DNA of 64,000 nucleotides from Papio anubis (taxonomy: Eukaryota > Chordata > Mammalia > Primates > Cercopithecidae), in NCBI RefSeq assembly GCF_008728515.1, contig NC_044978.1:9120452-9184451 (forward strand). Reading direction: 5' to 3'. The notes under the pieces are model-generated. The model was not told the origin of the DNA. It saw only the letters and a list, made by a program, of their open reading frames with translations, and did not search any database. Position numbers and translations under genes: made by a program. Each line of letters starts with the position of its first letter. The stretch's first letter is position 1. Below are positions 10,687 to 22,231 of the stretch, piece by piece.

Positions 10687-13600
10687 TGCGTTTGATTAAC
10701 TTTCAATACAATTTTCATGTTGAAATGGAATTTAAAGAAGTCATAGAAACATCACCAATCAGGATTTGTCCTTTTCTCCCTTCACAATTAATTCGGATTT
10801 TTAAAAATCCAGTTATCACATATTGCTAATGAAATGAAGAAGATATTCAGGAAAGAATGTAAGCAAATAATTGCTCTGGTTGCATGCTTAAAAAAAGATG
10901 AATTTCATATGCGTATGTCACTCTAAAAGGGACAGGAAATTGTTGAGGGAATTCAAACAAAAAATACATTTTTACAATAATTTACTAGACATTCCAATTA
11001 AACATATATAAGAGTCTATTTTTTAAAAAAAATTATAACTTATATTTTATACTTCATTTGACTCACACATGCTTAACCTATATTTTATACTTCATTTGAC
11101 TCACACATGCTTAACCTAAGAGAAAACCTCATGAGAGTTTTAAAAGCTGACCTCTGGATGATGTAAGCCATAATATGTGTTCTTCTATGTGGCATCAATT
11201 TTCTGACCATTTTAGAATACCTGAATACACATGAAATTGAGCTTTAGGTTGGAATTATTCCAATAGTTTTCTTAAATCCTCACTCTACACATACAACTGT
11301 GACCATGGTTATATAATCTGACGATTGTTACTAATAATCTTGAAAAAAAAGCATGCCATATTTAAAAAGTTAATAGTTGGGAAATATTAGGAAATATTAT
11401 ATAATACAATCCTTTATAATATACAATAATCTTTCTTTACCCCTTCTTCTGATGTTTGACCACAGAGTCAACGTTATCATCACAGTAATACAGGACAGTT
11501 GGCCAAATACAGTAATCTAGTGATATTATTAGCTGTTAACAATTACTGCGTGGTTTATGACACAGTGTAAGATGAGAAGACCAGCCACAGAAAAAAGCAA
11601 GAAAGGACATTATTGGCAATCTATTTGTGGCCTGAGTTGCTCTCTCTTCTCTGTCCAGATATGAATGGGCAAAAGTCCACAGTTGAATATTTTCATATAT
11701 TGGGTGCACAGAAGAAACAAGGCAAGAATTGAGGGGATAAAGCAAGCCACATTTGGCCTGTCGGTGCAACCTTACATCATGGCCAGCTCTACTGGCTCTA
11801 TGATTTTCTCCTCGGAAAATGTTAAGGGTAAATAAAACAGAAGTGTAGTTTCAGGGACCTGTCATCAAGTGATTTGGGATTTGTTTGGCTATTACTTGTT
11901 TCTGAAGGAGCAAATGGCAGTGGATAGGCACACATCAAAGTTTGAAGCACCTTGTGGCTGTAACATTGAAACTCAATCCAAAAAAGATGAGAACAAAATA
12001 AATCCAGGTGCTGTTGTTGGCACAGTAACACCTGGAAACTATTCAAATCTGTATTAGTACATCAACTTTTGAAGGTCCATTTTCAGCTTTATAAACTCTA
12101 GATGGTGCATTTCTACCTTTTCTTCCATTCCTATCTCACACTTATAAAAAGGAGGATGAGTTATGAAAAAATAACTTAAAATGTGTAAAGTGCTTTTAGC
12201 ACTTAGGTGCTAAAACAGTCTTCAAATCTACACCAGATCCCACCCCCATTCCCAATTGACTTTTGGTGATAAACAAACCATTACGATATTTAGCTAATAA
12301 ATTTTCACGCGTCATGAATTTATGGTAGGCTGTACAATAAAAGTAACCATTCAAAGCCAACCACTCTAAAACAAATGATGACACCAATTTTTGCTAATTC
12401 TTTGAATTTCTTTGTAAGGAAAACAACAGGGAATGCACGAAGAATACTTTCGGGTGATTTATTAATCCAGGTGCTTACTTTCAAAAGAGGCACAGTCAGC
12501 CAAAAAAAATGTTTGGTACTACTAATACATACTGAAGCAAGAAAGCAAAAGTAAACCAATTTAAGATAAACAGTATGCATATGTTTCTGAGATCTGCAGT
12601 CCGCACCTATATATGTAACAATTTTATAATATATTTTACATATATGTTCAGGGGCCTTTTCCTGACTACTTGAAATAATAAAGCGTTTGCAGTAATCATA
12701 GTTTAACCAATAATTTAAAAGTTTTAAAATAATTTGAAATACACGTTTATATCAGAAGTTAAACAGTTGCTAAAGCTGTTCTAAAACAGTGTTTATATTT
12801 ACGATATTCATATTTGATGGGGTTAAAATCCACATAGAAATCTTGTTTCTAATAAAAATTCCTATGACTTGGAGTTCAAAATCTCATCTTAATTTTATTT
12901 TTATTTAACTTTTATTCTACTATTTCATTTTCTGGAGTTCTTTTTTTAAAATCCTTCTAATTTCATTTTCTTTATTGCTTTACTATGTCATTGCTGACCA
13001 AACATTTGAAACTAGAAAAATTTCGCCCAATACATACCAGGGCATTTTCAGGCTAAAATGTAATATTTACCAACAAGAAAATTGTGTAGAACCTTTACGT
13101 AAATGTGAAATCTTCAGAGGCTTTAGATTGTCACTCTATGGAATCAGACAGTGCAGATGGTTGACAAAGTTCTCATCAAACCTGGGTACAAAATACCCTA
13201 TGTAGCTGCATTTTTGCAAACAGCACACATAAGTGGAAACAAAACAGCTCTATTATTTTAATTTTTGAATTCTTACTGATTATTTAGCAACAACAATATT
13301 ATAAATAACAAAATGATATTATATTATTTGAATCAAGAAAAACACCTCAACTATATTATCACTTTGGATTTTTGAAGTTATGATTATTTCAATAGTCTGT
13401 GATTGACTATTGTTTTAATTTCCAGAAATTGCATAAGTTCTTTAACTACTAAGACATGCTTTATATATTCTCTAGAAAAAATGAGGTTCAAATGGAATTC
13501 ATTAAACTACTTGCATATAAAACCTGTAACATCACAAATTTCTTTTAATAAATATGTTAATCTTAAGTTAAAAATACTTGATTTAGTGCCTGTCTTCACC

Positions 13601-14151
13601 AAACATTTATCACTATGGCCTGAACAGGTTTGACTTCTGTTCAGAAGAGGAGAGAGTATTCTTCCTGAACTATATGACATTTTAAACTTTATTAACTAAT
13701 GGCATATATGATATGATTCTGAATTCTACAGCTAATGTTAAGGAATCTTGCCTCCAAATTGGAGAATCTTATTCATTCACAGAGGCGTTATTTGTTTTCA
13801 TATGGGTCAAATAGTTAGATAGGGACTCTGCTCACTTTATATGATAGTTCTTAAAAGTACATTCAAATGGTTGTCTACAGATGGGATACAATTCCAGAGA
13901 ATTCATTTGCTGTTCAGCACAATTCTAATATTTCTCACTTAACATGTAACTTATTTATTCCATCAATATAACACATTGAATTGATTATTCAGGAGAATTG
14001 AATTATATCTCATAATCCAGAATTTTTCAGCAACTACCCATATAAGCTTTAAGTATGTTAGAGAAATAAATTTTACCTTAAAACATATATATAAAAATTG
14101 AACTTTTGTACTGCTTTAAATTTTTTTTATTCTGTGCATGCTAAGCTAAGC
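10687..14151. other. AT-rich unique block
   Basis: About 3.5 kb with no recognised transposon. It holds the exact 38-bp tandem duplication (11041-11116) and a small hairpin (ttttagcac/gtgctaaaa, 12194-12215). Frames of up to 86 codons look random. Confidence 0.5.
11041..11116. repeat. Exact 38-bp tandem duplication
   Basis: The unit beginning tatattttatacttcatttg and ending cacatgcttaacc fills 11041-11078 and is repeated without a single change at 11079-11116. The sequence is not low-complexity, so this is a true recent duplication rather than slippage on a simple repeat. Confidence 0.97.
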
Positions 14152-14570
14152 TTTTTTTTTTTTCTTTTTTCTGAGACAGGGTCTGGCTGCAGTTGCCAAG
14201 GCTGAAGTGCAGGCTGGAGTGAAGTGGTGCAATCACAGCTCCTGCAGCCTCCACCGACCTGGCTCACAGAATCCTCCCACCTGAGCCTCCTAAGTAGCTA
14301 GGCTGGGACTACAGGCACATACCACCATTCCGGCTAATTTAATTTTTTCTTTAATTTTTTCCTTTTTTGAGACACAGAGTCTCCCTATGTTGCCCAGGCT
14401 GGTCTCGAACTCCTGGCCTCCAGCAATCCTCTTGTCTTGGCCTCCTGAGTAGCTGGGACGACAAGTACATGTCACCACTCACAGCTAATTAATTTTTTTT
14501 TTTTTTGGTCTATCCTGCCTCAGCCTCCTGAAGTGCTGGTATTACAGGTGTGAGCCACCACCCAACTGGC
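14152..14570 (-). mobile_element. AluJ-type SINE with an extra internal segment
   Basis: Reverse Alu: T run, gagacagggtctggctgcag, first gtagctaggctgggactaca, the linker ttccttttttgagacacaga, gcccaggctggtctcgaact. Then a second gagtagctgggacgacaagt and its own T run, and finally the 5' end gtattacaggtgtgagccac. At about 419 bp it is some 110-120 bp longer than a normal Alu. The extra piece (about 14440-14515) repeats a monomer section, so this is a three-part or rearranged Alu. T run 14571-14587 follows. Confidence 0.9.
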
Positions 14571-14587
14571 TTTTTTTTTTTTTTTTT

Positions 14588-14833
14588 AAGTGTGAATTAG
14601 AAAATCAAGAAACAAACAAAAATAAATTGGAAAAAAAGAACCCTAAAATTTATCAGACCATACAATTTTCTAAAGTTGCTCTTGCTCAGAACTGGAAATA
14701 GCTGTGACAAAATCAACAGGTGGCAGAAAATCAGATGGAAGAAGGTGCCAATCAGTAGGCGGAGTTAAAGTTTTACCAAAAACACCTTTTTTCTTTGTGG
14801 TCACTTGTAGCTGGTACTGCTTGGTTTTCGCAA
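14588..14833. other. Unique sequence
   Basis: No repeat family recognised. It leads into the 51-bp tandem duplication. Short frames on both strands overlap and are not supported. Confidence 0.45.
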
Positions 14834-14936
14834 GGAGCCTGTTTGCGGGGCGCACTGCTCTCTTCCATGGAGAGGCCTACGCAGGGAGCCTGTTTGTGGG
14901 AGGCACTGTTTTCTTCCACGGAGAGGCCTAAACGCA
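14834..14936. repeat. 51-bp tandem duplication, about 87 % identical
   Basis: ggagcctgtttgcggggcgc ... ccatggagaggcctac (from 14834) is followed at 14885 by ggagcctgtttgtgggaggc ... ccacggagaggcctaaac. I count six substitutions over 47 aligned bases, several of CpG-decay type. The unit is GC-rich compared with its surroundings and belongs to no repeat family I recognise. Confidence 0.93.
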
Positions 14937-14978
14937 TCCCTAGGAGAGAGAAAGCCTAGCCAGAAAAGCCTTATGGGA

Positions 14979-15368
14979 GGCTGGGTGCGGTGGTTCACGC
15001 CTGTAATCCCTCCAACCCTTTGGTAGGAGGAGGCAGGTGGATCACCTGAGGTCAGGAGTTGGAGACCAGCCTGGACAACATGGTGAAACCCCTAAAAGTA
15101 CAAAAAAAAAATACACACACACAAAATAAATTACCTGGACGTGGCAGCAGGTGCCTGTATTCCCAGCTACTCAGGAGGCTGAGGCAGGAGAATCACTTGA
15201 ACCTGGGAGGCGGAGGTTGCAGTGAGCCGAGATCACAACACTGTACTCCAGCCTGGGTGACAGAGCGAGACACTGTCTCCAAAACCAACAACAACAACAA
15301 CAAAAACGAAAACAAACAAACAACAACAACAACAAAAAATAAAACACAAGAAAAGGAAAAAAAGAAAA
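14979..15368 (+). mobile_element. Alu SINE with long complex A-tail
   Basis: Begins ggctgggtgcggtggttcac, with a linker enlarged to aaaaaaaaaatacacacaca, and a second monomer ending gagcgagacactgtctcc. The tail (15282-15368) is an expanded mix of CAA, CAAA and GAAAA units. agaaaagcct at 14962-14971 recurs at 15363-15372 and may be the target-site duplication, although seven bases separate the left copy from the Alu start. AluS-like. Confidence 0.97.
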
Positions 15369-15372
15369 GCCT

Positions 15373-16360
15373 GACGAGAGAGTCGGGCAGAATTGGGGGA
15401 TTTTACCACAAAAATGATTGCTAGTGAGACTCTCTCTTCATGGACCTGATTTTGAGGTAACCTGGAGCTCCTTGTCCAATAATGGCATTCCCTCATTAGA
15501 AAATACACTTATTCCTAGGATGTTTTCTCTGTTCAATTCATTTCTGGAGCTCCTCTTTGGGAACTGGCATCAGAGTCAATTTAGGACCCACACAAGGAAA
15601 TTCTATCTCATTAGTGTAAGGTCAAGCCTCATACACCAAAAATGTGTAGCCTCTTGGGTAGCATCCACTTTGTCGATTCTGATGCCACGCAGCTCTGAAT
15701 CTCTTTGGCTCTGTTTATACTGGTTAGAAATTGAACATGTACAACAACTATTAGTGGTCAGGTAAGCAAAAATCTTTCCTTCGACGTATTTCCCAATTGC
15801 TTAAGTGTAATCAAACTGAAAAATGTGACTCTTGTAACATTTTAAACTCATGGATTTATATTTTACAATTCTATGCATAATTTTAGCCATGGTGTAAAAA
15901 CCATAAACATTATTTCCAATTTTAAATCATATAAATTATTACATTATGCAAGGAACTGCCCTATAATAGTGTGATGTGAAAATTAGCAATAATTATTTGC
16001 AACTCCATAATCTCACCAAATGGTGGCACATGTACCATGTTTTCTGTAGACTGAGACTTGTGAGTTTCATTCCCAGTACGACTTGGCATTAGCTGCTTGA
16101 GTGTTATATTATTCCCTTGCATTTTATAAAATCATTTGAACTCCTCTAAAGATTTCAACATTAAATTTTATGTTTTATTTTAACCATCAATAACTATGTA
16201 GTTCTCACCTTTATTTGCATTTTGTAACAAATTTTGAATTTTCCATAAAAGGATCTGCTCAGTATTAGCAAGGACACAATGACGGTCTTGCTGGCAGGGT
16301 AATAAACTTGAAAAATTAGCCTGTTTTTCTCTATTGCAATGATATTATGTATCTCTTAAT
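15373..16360. other. Unique sequence, unexplained 115-codon frame
   Basis: An open frame at 15418-15765 (+) has no recognised domain, signal peptide or codon pattern suggesting selection. The remainder is AT-rich with no repeat call. Confidence 0.45.
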
Positions 16361-16545
16361 TTATTCAACAATCATTTATTCATGAAATATTTACTGAGTA
16401 CTTGCGATGTGTCAGGCAGCATGCTAGGCATTTGCAACAAAACTGTAAACAAGACAGACACAGCCACCTACTTCATGGACCTACAGGAAAAACAGACTGG
16501 TCAAGTAATGTCAAGCTCAAAAGTGCAAGAATCTATAGATAAATA
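16361..16545 (-). mobile_element. L2 LINE 3' end fragment
   Basis: Reverse L2 landmarks in order: attcaacaatcatttattca, tttactgagtacttgcgatg, gtcaggcagcatgctaggca, aacaagacagacacagccac and cttcatggacctacagg. This is the standard L2 3' terminus, diverged. Confidence 0.92.
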
Positions 16546-16894
16546 AAATATAGGGGCATATCCTAGTTGGGCTTTGAAAGGTATGAGGAAAAGCTTGTTC
16601 TCTTCACCAGTCAGCTTTTACCTCTGACCTGGATTACAGCACCTGCTCTGCCTTTGGAAAAATGTTCAGTGTCATCTTGGCAATGTGGTATTTCTTACAC
16701 ATGATGTTATTTACACTTCTCCCAGTTTACTTTCGCTGTTTTATTTTTGGCTAAGTTAGAAATGAAATTATATAGCTTGACAACATCTCATAGTCACTCT
16801 ATCAATCCTTTTTAGTGGTATTGTACTTCATCATGTTCAGATATATACATATTATATAAATCTTTCAATAAATACATTAAGTTTAAAATACTTG
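16546..16894. other. Unique sequence
   Basis: No repeat or gene recognised. It becomes AT-rich toward the TA repeat on its right. Confidence 0.45.
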
Positions 16895-17003
16895 ATTTCA
16901 TATTTATATATAATACATGATATAAATATATGTTATGTTATTTTATATATTATATATTATCATATATATGATATATATATGAGATTTTCATATATAAGAT
17001 TTA
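16895..17003. repeat. TA-rich low-complexity repeat
   Basis: Irregular alternation such as atatattatatattatcata and tatatgatatatatatgag. A decayed (TA)n microsatellite. The 61-codon frame here is a translation of it. Confidence 0.9.
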
Positions 17004-17012
17004 CCCCAGGGG

Positions 17013-17095
17013 TACAGGTTATTAACCCCATTTTACAGATGAGAAATATAGACTTAGAAAGCTTGTTACTTGTTTAAGATCAAAGACCTCAAAAA
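17013..17095 (-). mobile_element. MIR SINE fragment
   Basis: Core reverse MIR: attaaccccattttacagat, gagaaatatagacttagaaa, gcttgttacttgtttaagatc. Clear match to the most conserved part of MIR. Confidence 0.82.
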
Positions 17096-17249
17096 CTCAG
17101 ACATTATCACTATTTCACCTGCATTCTAATTTCCTTCACCTGATTTTCTTACTAATAATTTTGGATTAACTGGCATGGGATTTATTGTGCAATATAGTAG
17201 CTAAAAACAAACAAACAAAAAACAATTCCATTAAACCATGTTTAACATG

Positions 17250-17480
17250 TACTGGATGAAGCATGCCCTAAAGATAATAGTAGATTCTGGAATCCCAGAT
17301 TTGGCTTTGGACAAGTTATTGAAGTTAATGATTGATTTCAGTACTCTCATTTGTATTTTACACACTGTATTTTATACTGTATTCTCTCAATATTTCATAA
17401 TGTTGGATTGGTTGAAATAGTGAGTGGAAATAACTTCAGAGGTATAAAACACACAGTTAGCACTTCATAAATGGCAACTA
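17250..17480 (+). mobile_element. MIR SINE, diverged
   Basis: Forward MIR order: tagattctggaatcccagat, ttggacaagttattgaa, a decayed 'tcagtttcctcatctgta' (tttcagtactctcatttgta), and the 3' part cacagttagcacttcataaa. Weak but colinear. Confidence 0.6.
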
Positions 17481-18332
17481 AACAAGTCCATAATGTCACC
17501 ACTGGTCCCTTCTGCTCCTGCTCAGAACATTGCTTCTCCACTGCTGCAAGTCACTTTGAAGTAAACTTCCTTTGTTTGTGGAAGAATCATCTGACTGTCT
17601 CCTTTAGTTATGTAGATGTGAAGCAACTAGAATTTTCTTTCTTTTTTCTTTTGGGTCTAGCCCACGCCAGGAGCCCCACTGTGTAGACATGAGGTTGTGT
17701 TTGTGGTTGCACATCCCTTGGTCTCTGGAAGCTTTGCTTTTGTCTTCAAGAAGAGGCTGGAGTTAAATTTGCCTGGGCATCAGTCTTCAGGGAGGAAAGC
17801 ATTCATAAACCAACTCCTGTCTCTTTGAATTCAAAATGCTTAAGCCTTGTTTCCTCCATTGGTTAGTAAAAGACAGGCAGAGTTTGTGCGCATATCCAAA
17901 AAAAACAAAAATAAAGAAGGATCTCAGATCTCCCAGACCAGTGACCAACGACCAAGGATCAGCATCCAGACAGAAAATGTGTCTGAAGAGAACCACTTCT
18001 GGAAACATCATGTATCCCCCCTCTAGAGATGCCTTTGTCACTCTGGGTGTGCCCCAGGGAAGTAGACTTAGTGTGTTTCTGGGAAAGCTGTGTCGCTGGG
18101 TGCTGCCAGATTGGCAGTCCAGGCTCACTGCTTTGGTATCGGGAGACTGTCGGAGACCTCTAGAGGGGATGCTGTCAGCAAAAAGATGGATCATCAGTCC
18201 ATCTTTTTCAAATGATGAAAAATAGGACGGACCCTTTGAACTGGATGTGTAATTTGGAAATTTGGGTGGACAGGAGAACCGTAGGAAAGGAAAGTCAGTT
18301 TGGTAGCTTGGAGAATTTGTGGGCTAAGCATG
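17481..18332. other. Moderately GC-rich unique sequence, overlapping frames on both strands
   Basis: Frames of 135 codons (minus, 17787-18194) and 129 codons (plus, 17836-18225) overlap almost completely, so at most one could be real. Neither shows a known domain. A perfect 11-bp-arm hairpin lies at 18180-18208. No repeat family recognised. Confidence 0.5.
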
Positions 18333-18336
18333 ATTG

Positions 18337-18890
18337 TGTCAGAGGCATTCGAACCAGAGCAACTCCATCTTGAATGGAGGCTGGGTAAAATGAGGCTGAG
18401 ACCTGTTGGGCTGCATTCCCAGATGGTTAAGGCATTCTAAGTCACAGGATGTGATAGGAGGTTGGCACAAGATACAGGTCATAAAGACCTTGCTGGTAAA
18501 ATAGGTTGCAGTAAAGAAGTAGGCCAAAACCCACCAAAATCAAGCTGGCAATGAGAGTGACTTCTGGTTGTCCTCATTGCTGTACTCCCACCAGCGCCAT
18601 GACAGTTTACAAATGCCATGGTAACGTCAGGAAGTTACCCTATATGATCTCAAAAGGAGAGGCATGAATAACTCACACCTTGTTTGGCATATCATCAAAA
18701 AATAACCATAAAAATGGACAACCAGAAGCTCTTGGGGCTGCTCTGTCTACGGAGTAGCCATTCTTTTACTCCTTTACTTTCCTAATAAACTTGCTTTCAA
18801 TTTACTCTATGGACTCACCCTGAATTCTTTCTTGTGTGAGATCCAAGAACCTTCTTTTGGGGTCTGGATTGGGACCGCTTTCCTGTAACA
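18337..18890 (+). mobile_element. Solo LTR of a class-I endogenous retrovirus (ERV1)
   Basis: A 554-bp LTR starting tgtcagaggcattcgaacca and ending tttcctgtaaca, bracketed by the 4-bp duplication attg (18333-18336 and 18891-18894), the size usual for gammaretrovirus-like ERV1. It has a poly(A) signal in cctaataaacttgctttc (AATAAA 18784-18789) and a downstream tttcttgtgtgag R/U5-like stretch. No internal retroviral sequence flanks it, so the provirus was lost by LTR-LTR recombination. I recognise the sequence as a primate LTR family but do not assign the name. Confidence 0.93.
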
Positions 18891-18894
18891 ATTG

Positions 18895-21800
18895 TGTTTT
18901 AATAAAGACAAAAAAAGTGATCTAATATTACCTGCTGGCTATTGTTTAAAGTATTGGTTCTCCATCAATGCGTTTACTGTTTTATATCCATTTCTACAAC
19001 AACAAAACCCAGAAAGTTACATTTGTTATTAATAGGAAAAATATTTTTCGATGACTTCAAATTATCAAAAATGTTTTTAAAATACTTTCAATGCTTATAG
19101 GGCACTGAAAATCCTCACTACCTTGAGAACATTTTCTTTAGGAGACATCTGAGCAAGTTGCAAGTACAGATATATTTCACAGAACATGGAGGTAAATATA
19201 GATTTGTACATTATGGACAGAAATCAGTTTTAAAACTTCAGATATACTAGGAATGTAAGCGGTATTGCCATTCATTTTCCATATAGGACCATGTGTAAAC
19301 TTTCCCTGTTATCGTAAACCCTATCTGCTATTGTTCAAGGTGTAGCATAAGTAAGAGAGCCTAAGCACATTTTTTTTAAAATCCTGAACTATTTACTCTG
19401 CCAACACTCCTAATTATCCACACTGTATTCAAGTGATCAACATCAAAAAAGATTGTGAAGTTTTTTACCTGGACATATTTCTAGGTCAAATGATTCACCC
19501 TTATGTCCAGAAATTTGCAGAAGTCAGTAGGCATTTCATTTTTCTCATATGAAATTGGTGTGTTGAGAAGGAAACAATGAAATGTCATGCGCACCAGAGG
19601 GACTGACCCTGAAATCTGTGGTTAATGTAGCTTCTTCCAAGGCCTTCTACTTGTCTTCACAGCTCTCCGAACGCCTTTACCTTCTTTCTGATCATCCTCA
19701 CTCAGGCAAGCTCTCCCTCTTTCCTTTTCCTTTCTGTTCTGGTGTGTTGAGGCCGGAATAGTAGTCACTCACCTGTACTCTGATGTTAGCAAAAGGTTCT
19801 GTTGGGACCGGCAGTTCTCTCCACACTTCGAGTGAATTTAAAGGTTGTGCATCTTCAATAGCCGCTGGCTACCTTGTCTAGTTAGTTCCCAAAGCCTTTC
19901 AACAATGAATCAACAAGGGGTGGCAGGAAAAGCCTGGACCCAACACAGGTGGGGGTGCCCCAAAAGGAATAGCTTGTGCTGGATTAAGTGGTGGTGGTTG
20001 TGGGGAGGGGAGGGCCCTGTTGGGAGAAGGAACAATACTGAGTTCGCACAAGGGCTCCTGGACAAGACATATCTGCTGGTGATACACGGTCCGCAAGCCT
20101 GGGACAAAGAATTGCTGAGTCAGAACATATCCTCATCATCTCTCTTTTTACTACCATAATAGTAATTTACCATCATCTAGTTCTTTTGTGGCATCGGCAT
20201 ATTCAAGGTCTCACAGCCACTATATTTCACATGACTTCCCTCAGCTCTGTCATTTTGCCTTTTGTAAGATAAAAGTTGGTTTCAAGTTCATTATGCTAAC
20301 CACTTTAGATCTTGGGCATATCTTCTCCATCCTTGATTTAAACTATCCTTAGAAAAGCCTCATATATCTGATTTATGTCTTTATATTACTAATAAATAAG
20401 TTAAATAAAGCTAGAATCACTGCCGGTTTTTTTGCACCCACCATTGGGCAATTTTTATGCAATTGAAATACTGCTTATTTCTACCTCACTGGCAGAGCAC
20501 TTCATGACTCGGGTGTAAGGAAAGCACCTAAGGTATTAAAATCCAGAAAAATCACTCAAGGTCCGCAAAAATAAAATCTTTTCTAATACAGCTTGAAAAT
20601 GGCAAAGAAATATAGAGTTTGAAGGTAGCCTTAGTTCTGTCTCTTGACAAATTTTGGTAAGCTCACTGTTACACCACGGAGAGAATTTTTCCCGAGCGGC
20701 TCTGCTGTCTCTGTCTCTAAATCATTCCATATGTCAAGATAAGCTTATCTATACATCACAAAACCACTCTGAAATATAGCTTACTCAGGGGAAAAAAGTG
20801 CTATCTTAACATATTATGTGATAATTAATCACACACAGTTCAGGAAGATAAAGATTCTTTTGCAAAACAAGAAAAATAAAATAAAGGGGCTAAGATCCAA
20901 AAATAAATTGGTACTCTGAAGGAGTTCAGAGTCTTTATTTTTCTGATGTTTCTTAGTCTAGAAGCCTAGAGGATACTTTTGTAATCACTAAAGGAATTTT
21001 ATTCTTCCTACCAGAGCTATTTCTCCCGGCAAAACAATTAGGTGATTAAAGAGGTTTACACAGTGCATCACTGTGGTCTACTCAGGATTTGTACTTGACA
21101 TTACCAGTAAATGAAATTCACAGGGGAAAATCTGACTCATATGGGCTTTTATATAAAGGCAAAGCAATTAGTCAATCAGTGTGGAGGAGGGGGAAAGGGA
21201 GAGAGCTAGTTGTACCAGATGTTGAGTAGCAAATTATCCAGCTGATATATATATATGTATATATATCTATATCTCCAATGGTTGCTTGGTCAATACATAT
21301 CCTATTGTCAAAAAAAAGAAAAAAAAAAAGCTTTATTCTGCTTTCCACCAGCACTTCTAAAACTTACCACTCCAAACTTTCCAGGACAAGGACATATACT
21401 CATCACAACTATGGCTTGATTAATTCTTGATAGTCTAAAAATTGTGTGAACACTAACTCATTCTAGCTTTCCAAAAGTTATCCGTTCCTTCCTTGTCATT
21501 AATATCATGTTTTCCTTTTATGGAATGCAAAGAAAACATACTGGCTGAATGTGAACGTGGATCCACACTCCCAACCTGTAATCTTCATCTTAATTCTTGC
21601 AGACATTGTTCCAAAAGATTTTATCAAACTCTTATATTATTGCTTGTATATATAATAATCATTTCCATCTTTTCTCCTATAAAACCCTGGAAGGAGAGGA
21701 ATATGTAAACAGCAGCAGGGTTCCTTTTAGATACTAGGCACTTGAGTGTGTTGAGAAAAAAACAATGGATGAATGGCCTGATGATGTTTAATCAAAAGAA

Positions 21801-22231
21801 CAAAAGTTGGCTTTTCAGTTATGCAAAGCAAGATTTCATTTAGCTGTCATCATCAATTGATTGAAATCTATCCCTTAATTCTTTATATCTTGTCTTATAT
21901 CTCAAAGTTTCACTTGGTAAATGGTTGTCATTCAACATGTACTTCCCACAGTATGCATTGTAAACTGTACACACCCCACTTGGATTTGTTTCTCAGCACA
22001 AACCTTATTTTCCAGGATACTTCACTAATGTTCATGGTTAATTTCAACCTGCAACCTGGTGAAATGGTATCAGGCACGCCATATATTAATACGTTGAAAA
22101 GTAAAAAAGTGCTTAGTGCCTTAACTAGTTACCAGTTAAAGGAAGCTACGAGCTGTTTAACAAATTAACTAAACTAACTTCCCGTGTCATACTGATTCCA
22201 TGCCAGCTGCAGTAGAGTTAGGCGTGAGAAG
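18895..22231. other. Long repeat-poor block
   Basis: More than 3.3 kb without a recognised transposon. Notable parts: a short TA repeat near 21244-21273, an A-rich run at 21308-21330, and a GC-richer patch near 19900-20110 with overlapping 104- and 65-codon frames on opposite strands. No gene supported. Confidence 0.5.

Noticed and set aside
12194..12215. 9-bp-arm hairpin ttttagcac/gtgctaaaa
   Set aside because: Arm length is within what chance gives in this much AT-rich DNA.
15418..15765. 115-codon plus-strand frame
   Set aside because: No recognisable family, and isolated in AT-rich non-coding sequence.
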